A DNA stretch of 64,000 nucleotides from contig NZ_BLAF01000004.1 of assembly GCF_009687885.1 (NCBI RefSeq), positions 247,260 to 311,259 of the forward strand. Reading direction: 5' to 3'. The notes beneath the pieces are model-generated. The model searched no databases. It had not been told where the DNA came from and saw only the letters and a list, made by a program, of their open reading frames with translations. A program made the position numbers and the translations under genes. Positions 1-7,276 of this stretch are shown one piece after another (position 1 is the first letter of the stretch; each line of letters begins with the position of its first letter). Origin of the DNA: Acrocarpospora pleiomorpha. Its GTDB lineage: Bacteria; Actinomycetota; Actinomycetes; Streptosporangiales; Streptosporangiaceae.

Positions 1-152
1 CCGCCGAGCACGTCGCGTTCGTGGCGGACAACCGCCGGTTCTTCATCGAGGTGCTGCCCGGCCGGGACGCCCCGATCGGCACGCCGGGCGGCGCGCAACG
101 GACCGGCCCCATCGGCGTGGACACCCTGCTGGTCGCGGAACGTCAGGAGTGA
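1..152 (+). CDS. C-terminal end of an unrecognised protein (partial)
   Basis: An open frame enters from the left edge (first full codon at base 3) and ends at TGA 150-152, giving 49 residues. The tail is Gly/Pro-rich and ends in VAERQE. I recognise no domain. The stop is followed after 3 nt by an ATG with a good ribosome binding site, so the two were probably translationally coupled. The function cannot be judged from this fragment. Confidence 0.4.
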   Translation, partial: AEHVAFVADNRRFFIEVLPGRDAPIGTPGGAQRTGPIGVDTLLVAERQE

Positions 153-155
153 GCG

Positions 156-355
156 ATGCCCATCTACGCCATGGCGGTGCTGCGCGGCGACTTCGGCCGC
201 ATCGAGATCCACCCGGCCACCTGGCGCTCGGTGTGCCCGCACGATCCAGGCCGCTTGACGGCGCCGTGCAGAGGAAGTGGATCGGCTACGGAGTGCGCGA
301 GTATCGCGGCAACGCCAGGCGTTACCGGAACGAACTGCGCAGGATCGACGGCTGA
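156..355 (+). pseudogene. small gene, probably frameshifted remnant
   Basis: ATG 156 is preceded by GGAG at a normal distance and opens a frame with coding-like GC-rich third positions for about 30 residues (MPIYAMAVLRGDFGR...). That frame then loses coding character. Another frame, ending at TGA 353-355, gives a basic tail (RKWIGYGVREYRGNARR). The simplest reading is a short gene broken near 240-265, or two unrelated fragments at a junction. No family is recognised. It lies just left of the catabolic island and could mark the island's edge; that is inference. Confidence 0.25.
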
Positions 356-380
356 GGGAAAGACCGTCTACCTGACCTCA

Positions 381-391
381 CCGCTATGCGG
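381..391. promoter_or_regulatory. candidate IclR operator (CCGC-TAT-GCGG)
   Basis: Perfect palindrome CCGC-N3-GCGG about 210 bp upstream of the FMN reductase start. A half-matching copy (CGGC-CCT-GCGG) lies at 414-424, and a separate perfect inverted repeat CAGCGT-AAG-ACGCTG lies at 448-462. The same CCGC-N3-GCGG form recurs upstream of the two IclR genes and the genes divergent from them, so this is proposed as the left-most operator of that regulon. Confidence 0.45.
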
Positions 392-598
392 AGAGGAGAC
401 CGCGAACTCTTTACGGCCCTGCGGTTTGGAAACTACGGTGGACACCGCAGCGTAAGACGCTGTTTGCCATCGAGACACAAGACCCCCGGTGGATTTCCCC
501 GCAACTCAGACGAGTTCGGCCGATAACGCTATGAGGGTGTCTGATGTGCACTCCGACGCCTCTGCCGGCCGCCTTCGCCAAATCGCGAGAGGATCGCC

Positions 599-1138
599 AT
601 GTACACATCGGTGGTTGTCGGAAATCCCAAGCCCAATTCCCGGACGCTATCTTTGGCTCGTGCTGTCGCGCGAGCACTGACCCCCGATCACTTCGAGAGT
701 ACATTCGAATTGGATCTCGCGCTCCACACGGATGAGATCTTCTCATGGCCTTCGGAGTCGATGGCGGCGCTGTCTGACCGGGTGGCCGCCAGCAATCTGC
801 TGATCGTCGCGACTCCGACCTATAAGGCGTCCTATTCCGGCCTGCTCAAGGCGTTCCTCGACCGATACTCACACAGGGCTCTTCACAACACGTTGGCGGT
901 CGCGGTGATGACCGGTGGTGGCATGGATCATGCCATGTCGCCGGAAGCGCACCTGCGGCCCCTGCTGATCGAACTCGGTGCGGTGGTGCCATGCGCGTCG
1001 CTCTATTTCCTGACCTCACGCATGCACGAGATGGACGCGGTGGTCGAGGGATGGCTGGCGGAGAATTTGCTCGCCATCACGGCATTGCGCGCGGCCGTCG
1101 GGGTCAGGAGCGAAGCCGGGCAGGTGACTGTCGGTTGA
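599..1138 (+). CDS. NADPH-dependent FMN reductase (flavodoxin-fold)
   Basis: A 179-residue protein of the SsuE/MsuE-type NAD(P)H:FMN reductase family. The flavodoxin-like phosphate loop GNPKPNSRT is at residues 8-16 and the FMN/dimer segment TPTYKASYSGLLKAFLDR at 72-89. Such enzymes make FMNH2 for two-component monooxygenases; the matching monooxygenase is at 9680-11011. The ATG at 599 has GAGAGGA six bases upstream. The stop overlaps the next start by 4 nt. Soluble and cytoplasmic. Family assignment is firm; the partner is inferred from context. Confidence 0.88.
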   Translation: MYTSVVVGNPKPNSRTLSLARAVARALTPDHFESTFELDLALHTDEIFSWPSESMAALSDRVAASNLLIVATPTYKASYSGLLKAFLDRYSHRALHNTLAVAVMTGGGMDHAMSPEAHLRPLLIELGAVVPCASLYFLTSRMHEMDAVVEGWLAENLLAITALRAAVGVRSEAGQVTVG

Positions 1139-1674
1139 ACGGCAACCTCGCCGCCGGGGCCGCGGTGTCAGCCGCGGACAGCGATTTCAGGCGGCCGTTC
1201 CGTGACGCGCTCGGACATTTCGCATCGGGTATCACCGTGCTGACCGGCGAACATGACGGCAAGCGCCTCGGGATGACCTGCCAATCCTTTTTCAGCGTTT
1301 CGCTGGAGCCTCCGCTGATCTCAGTCAGTGTGAGTCAATCATCGTCCACCTTTCCCAACATCCGTTCCAGCGGTCAGTTCTGCGTGAACGTGCTGACGGC
1401 GCGGCAGCGGTGGGTGTCCGACCGGTTCGCCGCATCCGCTGAGGATCGTTGGCGAGGGCTGGAGCCGGCTGCCTCGCCGGCCGGCAACCCGATCATCCCC
1501 GGCTCGCTCATGTGGATCGACTGCACAATCGTCGCCGAACACCTCTCCGGAGACCACGCGCTGGTCGTGGGTGAGGTGACGGCCTTTGACCGGCCTCAGG
1601 AACAGTCTGAGGGTCCGCTCCTGTACTACCGAGGCGCCTACCGGGTTCTTCGCGGCGCGGAAGCGGTCATCTGA
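1135..1674 (+). CDS. flavin reductase domain protein (HpaC/RutF-like)
   Basis: A 179-residue FMN-binding split-barrel protein typical of the small reductase component of two-component flavin monooxygenases (NtaB/HpaC/RutF/DszD class). The family pattern is visible as HFASGITVLTG near residue 27 and a GMTCQSFFSVSLEPPL segment near residue 46. The TTG at 1135 overlaps the upstream stop (TTGA), giving tight coupling; GTG 1165 is an alternative start. Two flavin reductases in series ahead of one visible monooxygenase is a redundancy worth noting. Expected role: supply of reduced flavin to the enzyme at 9680-11011. Confidence 0.85.
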   Translation: MNGNLAAGAAVSAADSDFRRPFRDALGHFASGITVLTGEHDGKRLGMTCQSFFSVSLEPPLISVSVSQSSSTFPNIRSSGQFCVNVLTARQRWVSDRFAASAEDRWRGLEPAASPAGNPIIPGSLMWIDCTIVAEHLSGDHALVVGEVTAFDRPQEQSEGPLLYYRGAYRVLRGAEAVI

Positions 1675-1726
1675 CAGCCGCATCATCCGCAATTCGCATT
1701 GTGGTGATGCATTACCAGCTCCTTTA

Positions 1727-1743
1727 GTGGCGCGACGCGCCAC
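1727..1743. terminator. perfect hairpin GTGGCGC-GAC-GCGCCAC between two genes
   Basis: A 7-bp perfect stem with a 3-nt loop lies in the 140-bp gap between the flavin reductase and the ABC receptor. It is followed by TTATATAT, not a T-run, so it is either a weak terminator or attenuator, or an operator. A degraded CCGC-AAT-TCGC element at 1687-1697 may be a poor copy of the IclR-type palindrome. Confidence 0.35.
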
Positions 1744-1814
1744 CTTATATATCCGCGGTCGGCTGATGCTTCGCACAACAGTCCAGCGGAAGCCGCCTCA
1801 GAAAGGAAAAGATC

Positions 1815-3383
1815 GTGTTCGCTGGCATTCCAGGGAGCGGTCGCCGGGCCGCGCTTGCCGTAGCGCTGTCAGTGTTGCTGGCCGCCTGCGGCACGGATGC
1901 GGAGAGCAGTACGAGCGGTGCCCGTGGCCTGAAGGTCGCGGTGGCAGTCGCGCCATCTTCGCTCGACCCGTACCTTACCTCCAGCCCTAACGTCAATGCG
2001 GTGGTCCAGAACATCGCTGAACCATTGTTCCGCCGCAGTATTGACGACTTCACCAAGGTCGAGCCATGGCTCGCGACCGACTTCCAGGTGTCCGCCGACG
2101 GCCTATCCGTAACGCTGCCGATCCGCAAAGAAGTCACCTTCCACGACGGCACCCCGCTGGACGCGGAAGCCGTTAAGTACAACATCGACCGTTGGCTGGA
2201 GACGCCGACCTTCTACAGCTCTTACATCAGGGCGATCGAGAACGTGACGGTAGTCGACGATCTGACCGTACAGCTGACGCTGTCGGCGGCGGACCCGGTT
2301 CTCAAGACGGCGCTCACCTCTGCCGGGTTCATGATTCTCTCCCCCAAGTCGTTCACGTCGCTGGGAAACTCGTCGAAATCGTACGTGCACCCTGTTGGCA
2401 CCGGGCCCTTCGCGTTCGAGAAATACGAGGCGGGCTCCTCGCTGAGCATGAAGCAATTCAGTGACTACTGGGGCGGCCGCTCGTACTACAGCACCATCAC
2501 CTATCAGTACGTCTCCGACGCCAACACCCGGGAGTCTTTGCTGCTCTCCGGTCAGGTCGATCTTATTCGTGACCCACCGATCACCGACTTGACGTCCTTG
2601 GCCTCGAACTCCGCCGTCCGGGTCACCACGAGTGCGGGCCAGGCCGGTTCCTCGTTGCTTTACCTGCACACTCAGCGGGCACCGCTCGACGACGTCCGTG
2701 TTCGCCAGGCACTCAACTACGCGATCGACAAGGACGCCCTGGCAAAGGCGATTTACGGGGATCTGGCCGTGCCTGCGTACAGGACCGGTGTCCCCAGCGT
2801 GCTGGCGAACTGCGAGCAGGAGCAGGAGGGCTACCCCTTCGACCCGGACAAGGCACGTCAGCTGTTGTCCGAGGCGGGTGTATCAGACCTCACGCTCAAG
2901 TTCGCCTCTGTCCAGGGGGCCTTCCTCGGCTCAGACGAGGTCGCCACCGCCTTGACCGGGATGCTCGGGGCGGTTGGGGTCAAGATCGACCTGGAGAACC
3001 CCACCGCGACCAACTACTCGGCCGGCCAGCTCGTCAAGCCGTCCGATGCCGCCTGGGACCTGGTTCTCACCAACCGTTCAATGACTCTGGACAGTTACGA
3101 CTTCCTGCGTTTCTTCACCTCGTCGGAGCTTCCCCCTGACGGCCGCGACGGGACCTTCATGTCGAACGCGGAGTACGACGCGAAGGTCGAGCAGATCGGA
3201 AAGGCGGCCAACATCGCCGATCGTTCCAGCCTGTCCTGCGAAGGTGAGAAGGCCCTCCTGACCGAGGCCCCATTGCTGTTCCTGTTCTCCGTCAACGGAG
3301 TCCTGGTCTCGCGTGCCGACGTCCGCGGAGTCGTCATGCAGCCGGACCTCCAGCTGCGCGTGACCCAGCTCACGGAGCAGTAA
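1815..3383 (+). CDS. dipeptide/oligopeptide-type ABC receptor lipoprotein (SBP_bac_5)
   Basis: A 522-residue extracytoplasmic substrate-binding protein. A type II signal peptide with lipobox LLAAC places the lipidated Cys at residue 25. The mature part shows the family-5 pattern (early SLDPYL, then a GTGPFAFEKY segment). It should sit on the outer face of the membrane and deliver a peptide-like or small organic ligand to the permeases encoded next. GTG 1815 is chosen because GAAAGGAAAA lies directly upstream. First gene of a tightly packed transport/catabolism operon. The family is certain; the ligand is unknown, and catabolic rather than peptide use is inferred from the neighbours. Confidence 0.92.
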   Translation: MFAGIPGSGRRAALAVALSVLLAACGTDAESSTSGARGLKVAVAVAPSSLDPYLTSSPNVNAVVQNIAEPLFRRSIDDFTKVEPWLATDFQVSADGLSVTLPIRKEVTFHDGTPLDAEAVKYNIDRWLETPTFYSSYIRAIENVTVVDDLTVQLTLSAADPVLKTALTSAGFMILSPKSFTSLGNSSKSYVHPVGTGPFAFEKYEAGSSLSMKQFSDYWGGRSYYSTITYQYVSDANTRESLLLSGQVDLIRDPPITDLTSLASNSAVRVTTSAGQAGSSLLYLHTQRAPLDDVRVRQALNYAIDKDALAKAIYGDLAVPAYRTGVPSVLANCEQEQEGYPFDPDKARQLLSEAGVSDLTLKFASVQGAFLGSDEVATALTGMLGAVGVKIDLENPTATNYSAGQLVKPSDAAWDLVLTNRSMTLDSYDFLRFFTSSELPPDGRDGTFMSNAEYDAKVEQIGKAANIADRSSLSCEGEKALLTEAPLLFLFSVNGVLVSRADVRGVVMQPDLQLRVTQLTEQ

Positions 3384-3386
3384 GCG

Positions 3387-4376
3387 ATGGCTGCGGCGGT
3401 TGCCACACCCGCGACTCCAACGGATCCAGGGCGACGGATCGCGCTACCTCGGGGACTCCTGACATACGTGGCGCGGAGAGCGCTGTACGGCCTCATGACG
3501 CTGGTCTTGGTCGTCAGCACGGTCTTCCTGATCATCCGCGTGCTGCCGAGCGATCCGGCGAGGACCCTCGCGGGGGAGAACGCGCCGCCGGAGCGAGTGG
3601 CTCAGATCCGCGAAGAGCTTCGCCTGGACGAGCCCATCTTGACGCAGTATCTCGACTACTTGGGGGGTCTTCTCCGAGGCGACATCGGCCGGTCGGCCCT
3701 CAACGGCCGGCCGGTGGCGGAGGTCGTGGGCGAGCGGATCCCCGACACCCTGATGCTCGCATTGCTCGCGGTGGTGATCGGAGCCGCCGCGGGTGGCTTC
3801 CTGGGAGTTCGCGCCGCCCGGCTCCCAGGGCGATGGGTCGACCGGGCGCTGTCGGTGGCAACGGGGGCCGGAGTGGCGATCCCGGCCTTCTGGCTGGGAT
3901 TGCTGCTCATCAAGTTCCTGGCCGTCGACCACCAGGTGTTCCCGGCCTCAGGTCAGCAAGGGCCCCTGGCGATCGTCCTGCCGGCATTGACACTGGCGGT
4001 CTATGTCTTCGCGGTCGTGGGCAAGATCGTGCGCAGCGCCATGATCGAGGTCCTGCACGAAGACTTCGTCAGGACCGCGCTGGCCAAGGGGTGTTCACCC
4101 AGTCGCGCCGTGTGGCGTCACGGTGCGCGCAACTGCTCCCTGTCCGTCTTGACGGTCATCGGACTACAGCTCGGCGCGCTGCTCGGGGGGTCGGTCATCG
4201 TGGAGGCCACCTTCAGCTGGCCTGGTCTGGGAAGCCTGGTAACGGACGCGATCACCAACCAGGACCTGGCCGTCGTCCAAGGTGGCGTCCTGTGTTTCGC
4301 GTTCCTGTTCGTTCTCGTCAACCTGCTCGTCGATGTCACTTACGGGTTGCTGGACCCAAGGATCGAGCACTCATGA
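3387..4376 (+). CDS. ABC permease, DppB type
   Basis: A 329-residue inner-membrane permease of the dipeptide/nickel family, with about six hydrophobic segments and the N-terminal domain typical of DppB (RVLPSDPAR...). The cytoplasmic coupling loop lies around the segment VRTALAKGCSPSRAVWRHGARN. It starts 3 nt after the receptor stop and its TGA overlaps the next ATG (ATGA). It pairs with the DppC-like half of the following fusion protein. Confidence 0.92.
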   Translation: MAAAVATPATPTDPGRRIALPRGLLTYVARRALYGLMTLVLVVSTVFLIIRVLPSDPARTLAGENAPPERVAQIREELRLDEPILTQYLDYLGGLLRGDIGRSALNGRPVAEVVGERIPDTLMLALLAVVIGAAAGGFLGVRAARLPGRWVDRALSVATGAGVAIPAFWLGLLLIKFLAVDHQVFPASGQQGPLAIVLPALTLAVYVFAVVGKIVRSAMIEVLHEDFVRTALAKGCSPSRAVWRHGARNCSLSVLTVIGLQLGALLGGSVIVEATFSWPGLGSLVTDAITNQDLAVVQGGVLCFAFLFVLVNLLVDVTYGLLDPRIEHS

Positions 4377-6319
4377 GACCCAGACCGACCTCCTTCCCGC
4401 GCCGTTTCCTCCAGCAGAGGCTGGCGGCGCTGGCTTTGGTCTACCTGCTGCTCCTGGTCCTGGCCGGAGTTTTCGCGCCGGCTCTCACCTGGTACTCGCC
4501 GGACACGGTCGACATCGCCGCCAGGTTCGCACCCTGGTCCTGGGACCGGCCCCTGGGCGCGGACGCGACCGGGCGTGACATCTACACGCGCCTTGTCTAC
4601 GGAACCCGGCTGACCCTCGGGATCTCACTCGCGGCCGTCACCATCGGGCTGCTGATCGGTACGGCGTTCGGAGTCCTGTCAGGCCTGCTACGGCAGTGGG
4701 TCGACACCGGCATCCAGCGGGTGACCGATGTGCTGCTGTGCCTGAGCGCGACCATCTTCGGCATGCTGCTCGCCGCGGCGTTCGGTCCTTCGTGGACGAA
4801 CGTCGTGATCGCCGCGGGTCTGAGCCTTATCCCTGTGTTCAGCAGGCTCTCGCGCAGTCTGACTTTCTCGGTACGCAACGAGCTCTACATCGAGGTCGCC
4901 CGCGCCCAGGGAGCCTCCACGGGGCGGATCGTGCGCTCCCATCTCCTGCCGAACATCGGCGGTTCACTGATCGCCATGACCTCCTTGAGCATGGGATACG
5001 CCATCCTCAGCATCGCCGGCCTGGGCTTCCTCGGGATCGGCGGAAGCATTCTGGACGCTGAGTGGGGAAGCATGATGGGCGCGGCGAGAAACGCGTTCTT
5101 CGCTCACCCCGGCCAGATCACGGTGCCAGGCCTGGTGATCATCGTAACGGTGGTGGCGTTCATGCTGCTCAGCGACGGGCTTCAGGCCGCCTTGGACCCG
5201 AGGCTGGGAACTTCGAACGCGTCACTGCTGGCCCCCACCCGGCGAGGGGTGAAACGCTCGCTCTCCGCCTCTCGGGAGCAGGGCGGCGATGCCGTTTTGA
5301 ACGTGGAGCGACTCACGGTCAGTTTCGATGGGCGCGAAGCGGTACGCGACATCTCTTTCTCCCTACGCCCCGGGGAGACTCTCGGCATCGTGGGGGAATC
5401 CGGCTCCGGCAAGAGCGCTACGGCGTCCGCCCTGCTCGGGCTGCTACCAAGCCCTCCGGCTCGGGTGGCGGCCGCCAAGGCGCAGTTGGACGGCATCGAC
5501 CTGATGCGGGCAAGCGAGCGGGAGATTCGGGACCTGCGCGGAGGACGGCTGGCCTACATCGCGCAGAATCCGATGAAGGCACTGAATCCGCTCATGACCA
5601 TCGGCGCGCAGATCGGCGAGGCGCTGACGCTGCATCAGTCGGGGCTGAGCAGGGGCGAAGTGCGCTCCCAGGTGATTCAGGCGTTGGCCGGGGTGGGAAT
5701 CAGCGACCCGGCCCGGCGTTGTGACGAGTACCCACATCAGATGTCGGGCGGAATGCTGCAACGCGTCGCCATCGCTATGGCCATGATTAATCGGCCGGAC
5801 CTGCTGATCGCCGACGAACCGACCACCGCGCTGGATGTGACCGTCCAGGCACAGGTGCTGGACCTGCTCAACGTGGCCAAGCGAGCCACCGGGGCCGCGA
5901 CGGTCCTCATCACGCACGACATCGGAGTGGTATCGGAGTACGCCGACCGTGTGTGCGTACTGTACAGCGGAGAGGTGGTCGAGACAGGGCCGGCGCGTCG
6001 CGTTGTAGAGAACCCCCGGCATCCCTACACCAGAGCGCTCCTGGCCTCCAGCCCTCGTCTGGATGGCCCGCTCGGAGGGCTGCGGCCGATCCCAGGTCGG
6101 CAGCCCGGTCCGGGAGACACGCTTTCCGGCTGCCGGTTCGCACCACGCTGCGCGGAGGTGCTCGAGTCGGCGGGCTGCATGACGCAGGCGCCGACGCTTC
6201 GACTCGTCGACGGGCTCCAGGTCCGCTGTCATCGCGCGGAAACGCTCGGAGCGGCGGACTCCGTTAACGAGGGGTCCGAGCGCATGCAGGAAGGTGACCA
6301 CATTGAAGCCGCTCGTTGA
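4373..6319 (+). CDS. fused ABC permease (DppC-like) and ATPase (DppD-like)
   Basis: A single 648-residue frame. Residues 1 to about 280 are a DppC-type permease (GADATGRDIYTRLVYGTR near 60-80, coupling loop VARAQGAS). Residues from about 300 on are a DppD-type ATPase with Walker A GESGSGKS at 341-348, signature MSGG at 457-460 and Walker B ADEPT around 480, then the C-terminal Cys-containing tail typical of oligopeptide ATPases. No stop or internal ATG separates the halves; the linker (about 280-300) is polar. In most systems these are two genes, as in the second importer of this window. The start overlaps the DppB stop by 4 nt. Confidence 0.9.
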   Translation: MRPRPTSFPRRFLQQRLAALALVYLLLLVLAGVFAPALTWYSPDTVDIAARFAPWSWDRPLGADATGRDIYTRLVYGTRLTLGISLAAVTIGLLIGTAFGVLSGLLRQWVDTGIQRVTDVLLCLSATIFGMLLAAAFGPSWTNVVIAAGLSLIPVFSRLSRSLTFSVRNELYIEVARAQGASTGRIVRSHLLPNIGGSLIAMTSLSMGYAILSIAGLGFLGIGGSILDAEWGSMMGAARNAFFAHPGQITVPGLVIIVTVVAFMLLSDGLQAALDPRLGTSNASLLAPTRRGVKRSLSASREQGGDAVLNVERLTVSFDGREAVRDISFSLRPGETLGIVGESGSGKSATASALLGLLPSPPARVAAAKAQLDGIDLMRASEREIRDLRGGRLAYIAQNPMKALNPLMTIGAQIGEALTLHQSGLSRGEVRSQVIQALAGVGISDPARRCDEYPHQMSGGMLQRVAIAMAMINRPDLLIADEPTTALDVTVQAQVLDLLNVAKRATGAATVLITHDIGVVSEYADRVCVLYSGEVVETGPARRVVENPRHPYTRALLASSPRLDGPLGGLRPIPGRQPGPGDTLSGCRFAPRCAEVLESAGCMTQAPTLRLVDGLQVRCHRAETLGAADSVNEGSERMQEGDHIEAAR

Positions 6320-7268
6320 GCTGAACAGCGTCTCGTTCGCCTATCCATCCAAGCGCCGGGGTGTGGCTCCGGTTCAGGCCTTGTCGAAAGTGTCCCTGGC
6401 GATCGGTGAAGGCGAGGCCGTCGGGCTCGTCGGCGAGTCGGGAAGCGGAAAGAGCACGACGGGACGGGTGATCTGCGGACTGCTTGAGCCCGCAGACGGA
6501 AGTATCAACTTCGGCGGAAGCCCATATGACTCCCGCAGCCGCTCCGGATCCAAACGGCTACGACACGGTATTCAGATGCTCTGGCAGGATCCCTACGGAT
6601 CGCTGAACCCCCGTTTCACCGTACTCGACGTGATCGCCGAACCTCTTCGGATCAGAGGGCTGCAGAAGTCCGACGGCGGGGAGCGCCAAGTCAGGGAGCT
6701 GCTTGAGCAGGTCGGGCTGGACCCATCGTTCCGCTTCAAGTACCCCCACCAATGTTCGGGAGGGCAGCGGCAACGCATCGCCATCGCGCGCGCACTCGCT
6801 GTCCGCCCGCGTCTCCTGGTTCTCGATGAGCCGGTGTCCGCCCTGGATGTCTCGGTGCAGGCGCACATCATCAACCTGCTCCAAGACCTGCGCGACAGAT
6901 TCGGGCTCGCCTACCTGTTCATCTCACACGACCTTGCAGTGGTCAGGTATGTGTGTGAACGGGTGTCGGTCATGTATTTGGGCGAAGTAGTCGAGTCGGG
7001 CGAGACATCGCAGATCTTGACGGCCCCGAATCACCCATACTCGGCCGCCCTGCTGTCGGCGGTACCGACGACGACCAGGCGGGCAACCGAGCGGATCGTC
7101 CTGCAGGGCGATACCCCCAGCCCGTCGAGCCCACCCAGCGGATGCCGGTTCCACACGCGGTGCTGGAAGGCGACCGATGTGTGCCGATCGCTGCCGCCGG
7201 AGCCGGTTCCGGTAGCCGGTGCCACTGTCGCGTGCCACCACCCGATGTCGTCGGCCCTCTCACGCTAG
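6294..7268 (+). CDS. ABC ATPase, DppF/OppF type
   Basis: Second ATPase of the first importer, about 324 residues, with Walker A GESGSGKST, Q-loop MLWQDPYGSLNP, signature CSGGQRQR, Walker B LLVLDEP and the oligopeptide-family C-terminal extension (SGCRFHTRC). The start is uncertain: GTG 6294 is used here, but TTG 6303 sits 5 nt behind AAGGTGA and may be the true one. Either start overlaps the preceding fusion gene. It should pair with the ATPase half of the fusion protein as a heterodimer. Confidence 0.9.
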   Translation: MTTLKPLVELNSVSFAYPSKRRGVAPVQALSKVSLAIGEGEAVGLVGESGSGKSTTGRVICGLLEPADGSINFGGSPYDSRSRSGSKRLRHGIQMLWQDPYGSLNPRFTVLDVIAEPLRIRGLQKSDGGERQVRELLEQVGLDPSFRFKYPHQCSGGQRQRIAIARALAVRPRLLVLDEPVSALDVSVQAHIINLLQDLRDRFGLAYLFISHDLAVVRYVCERVSVMYLGEVVESGETSQILTAPNHPYSAALLSAVPTTTRRATERIVLQGDTPSPSSPPSGCRFHTRCWKATDVCRSLPPEPVPVAGATVACHHPMSSALSR

Positions 7269-7276
7269 GAACTCAG

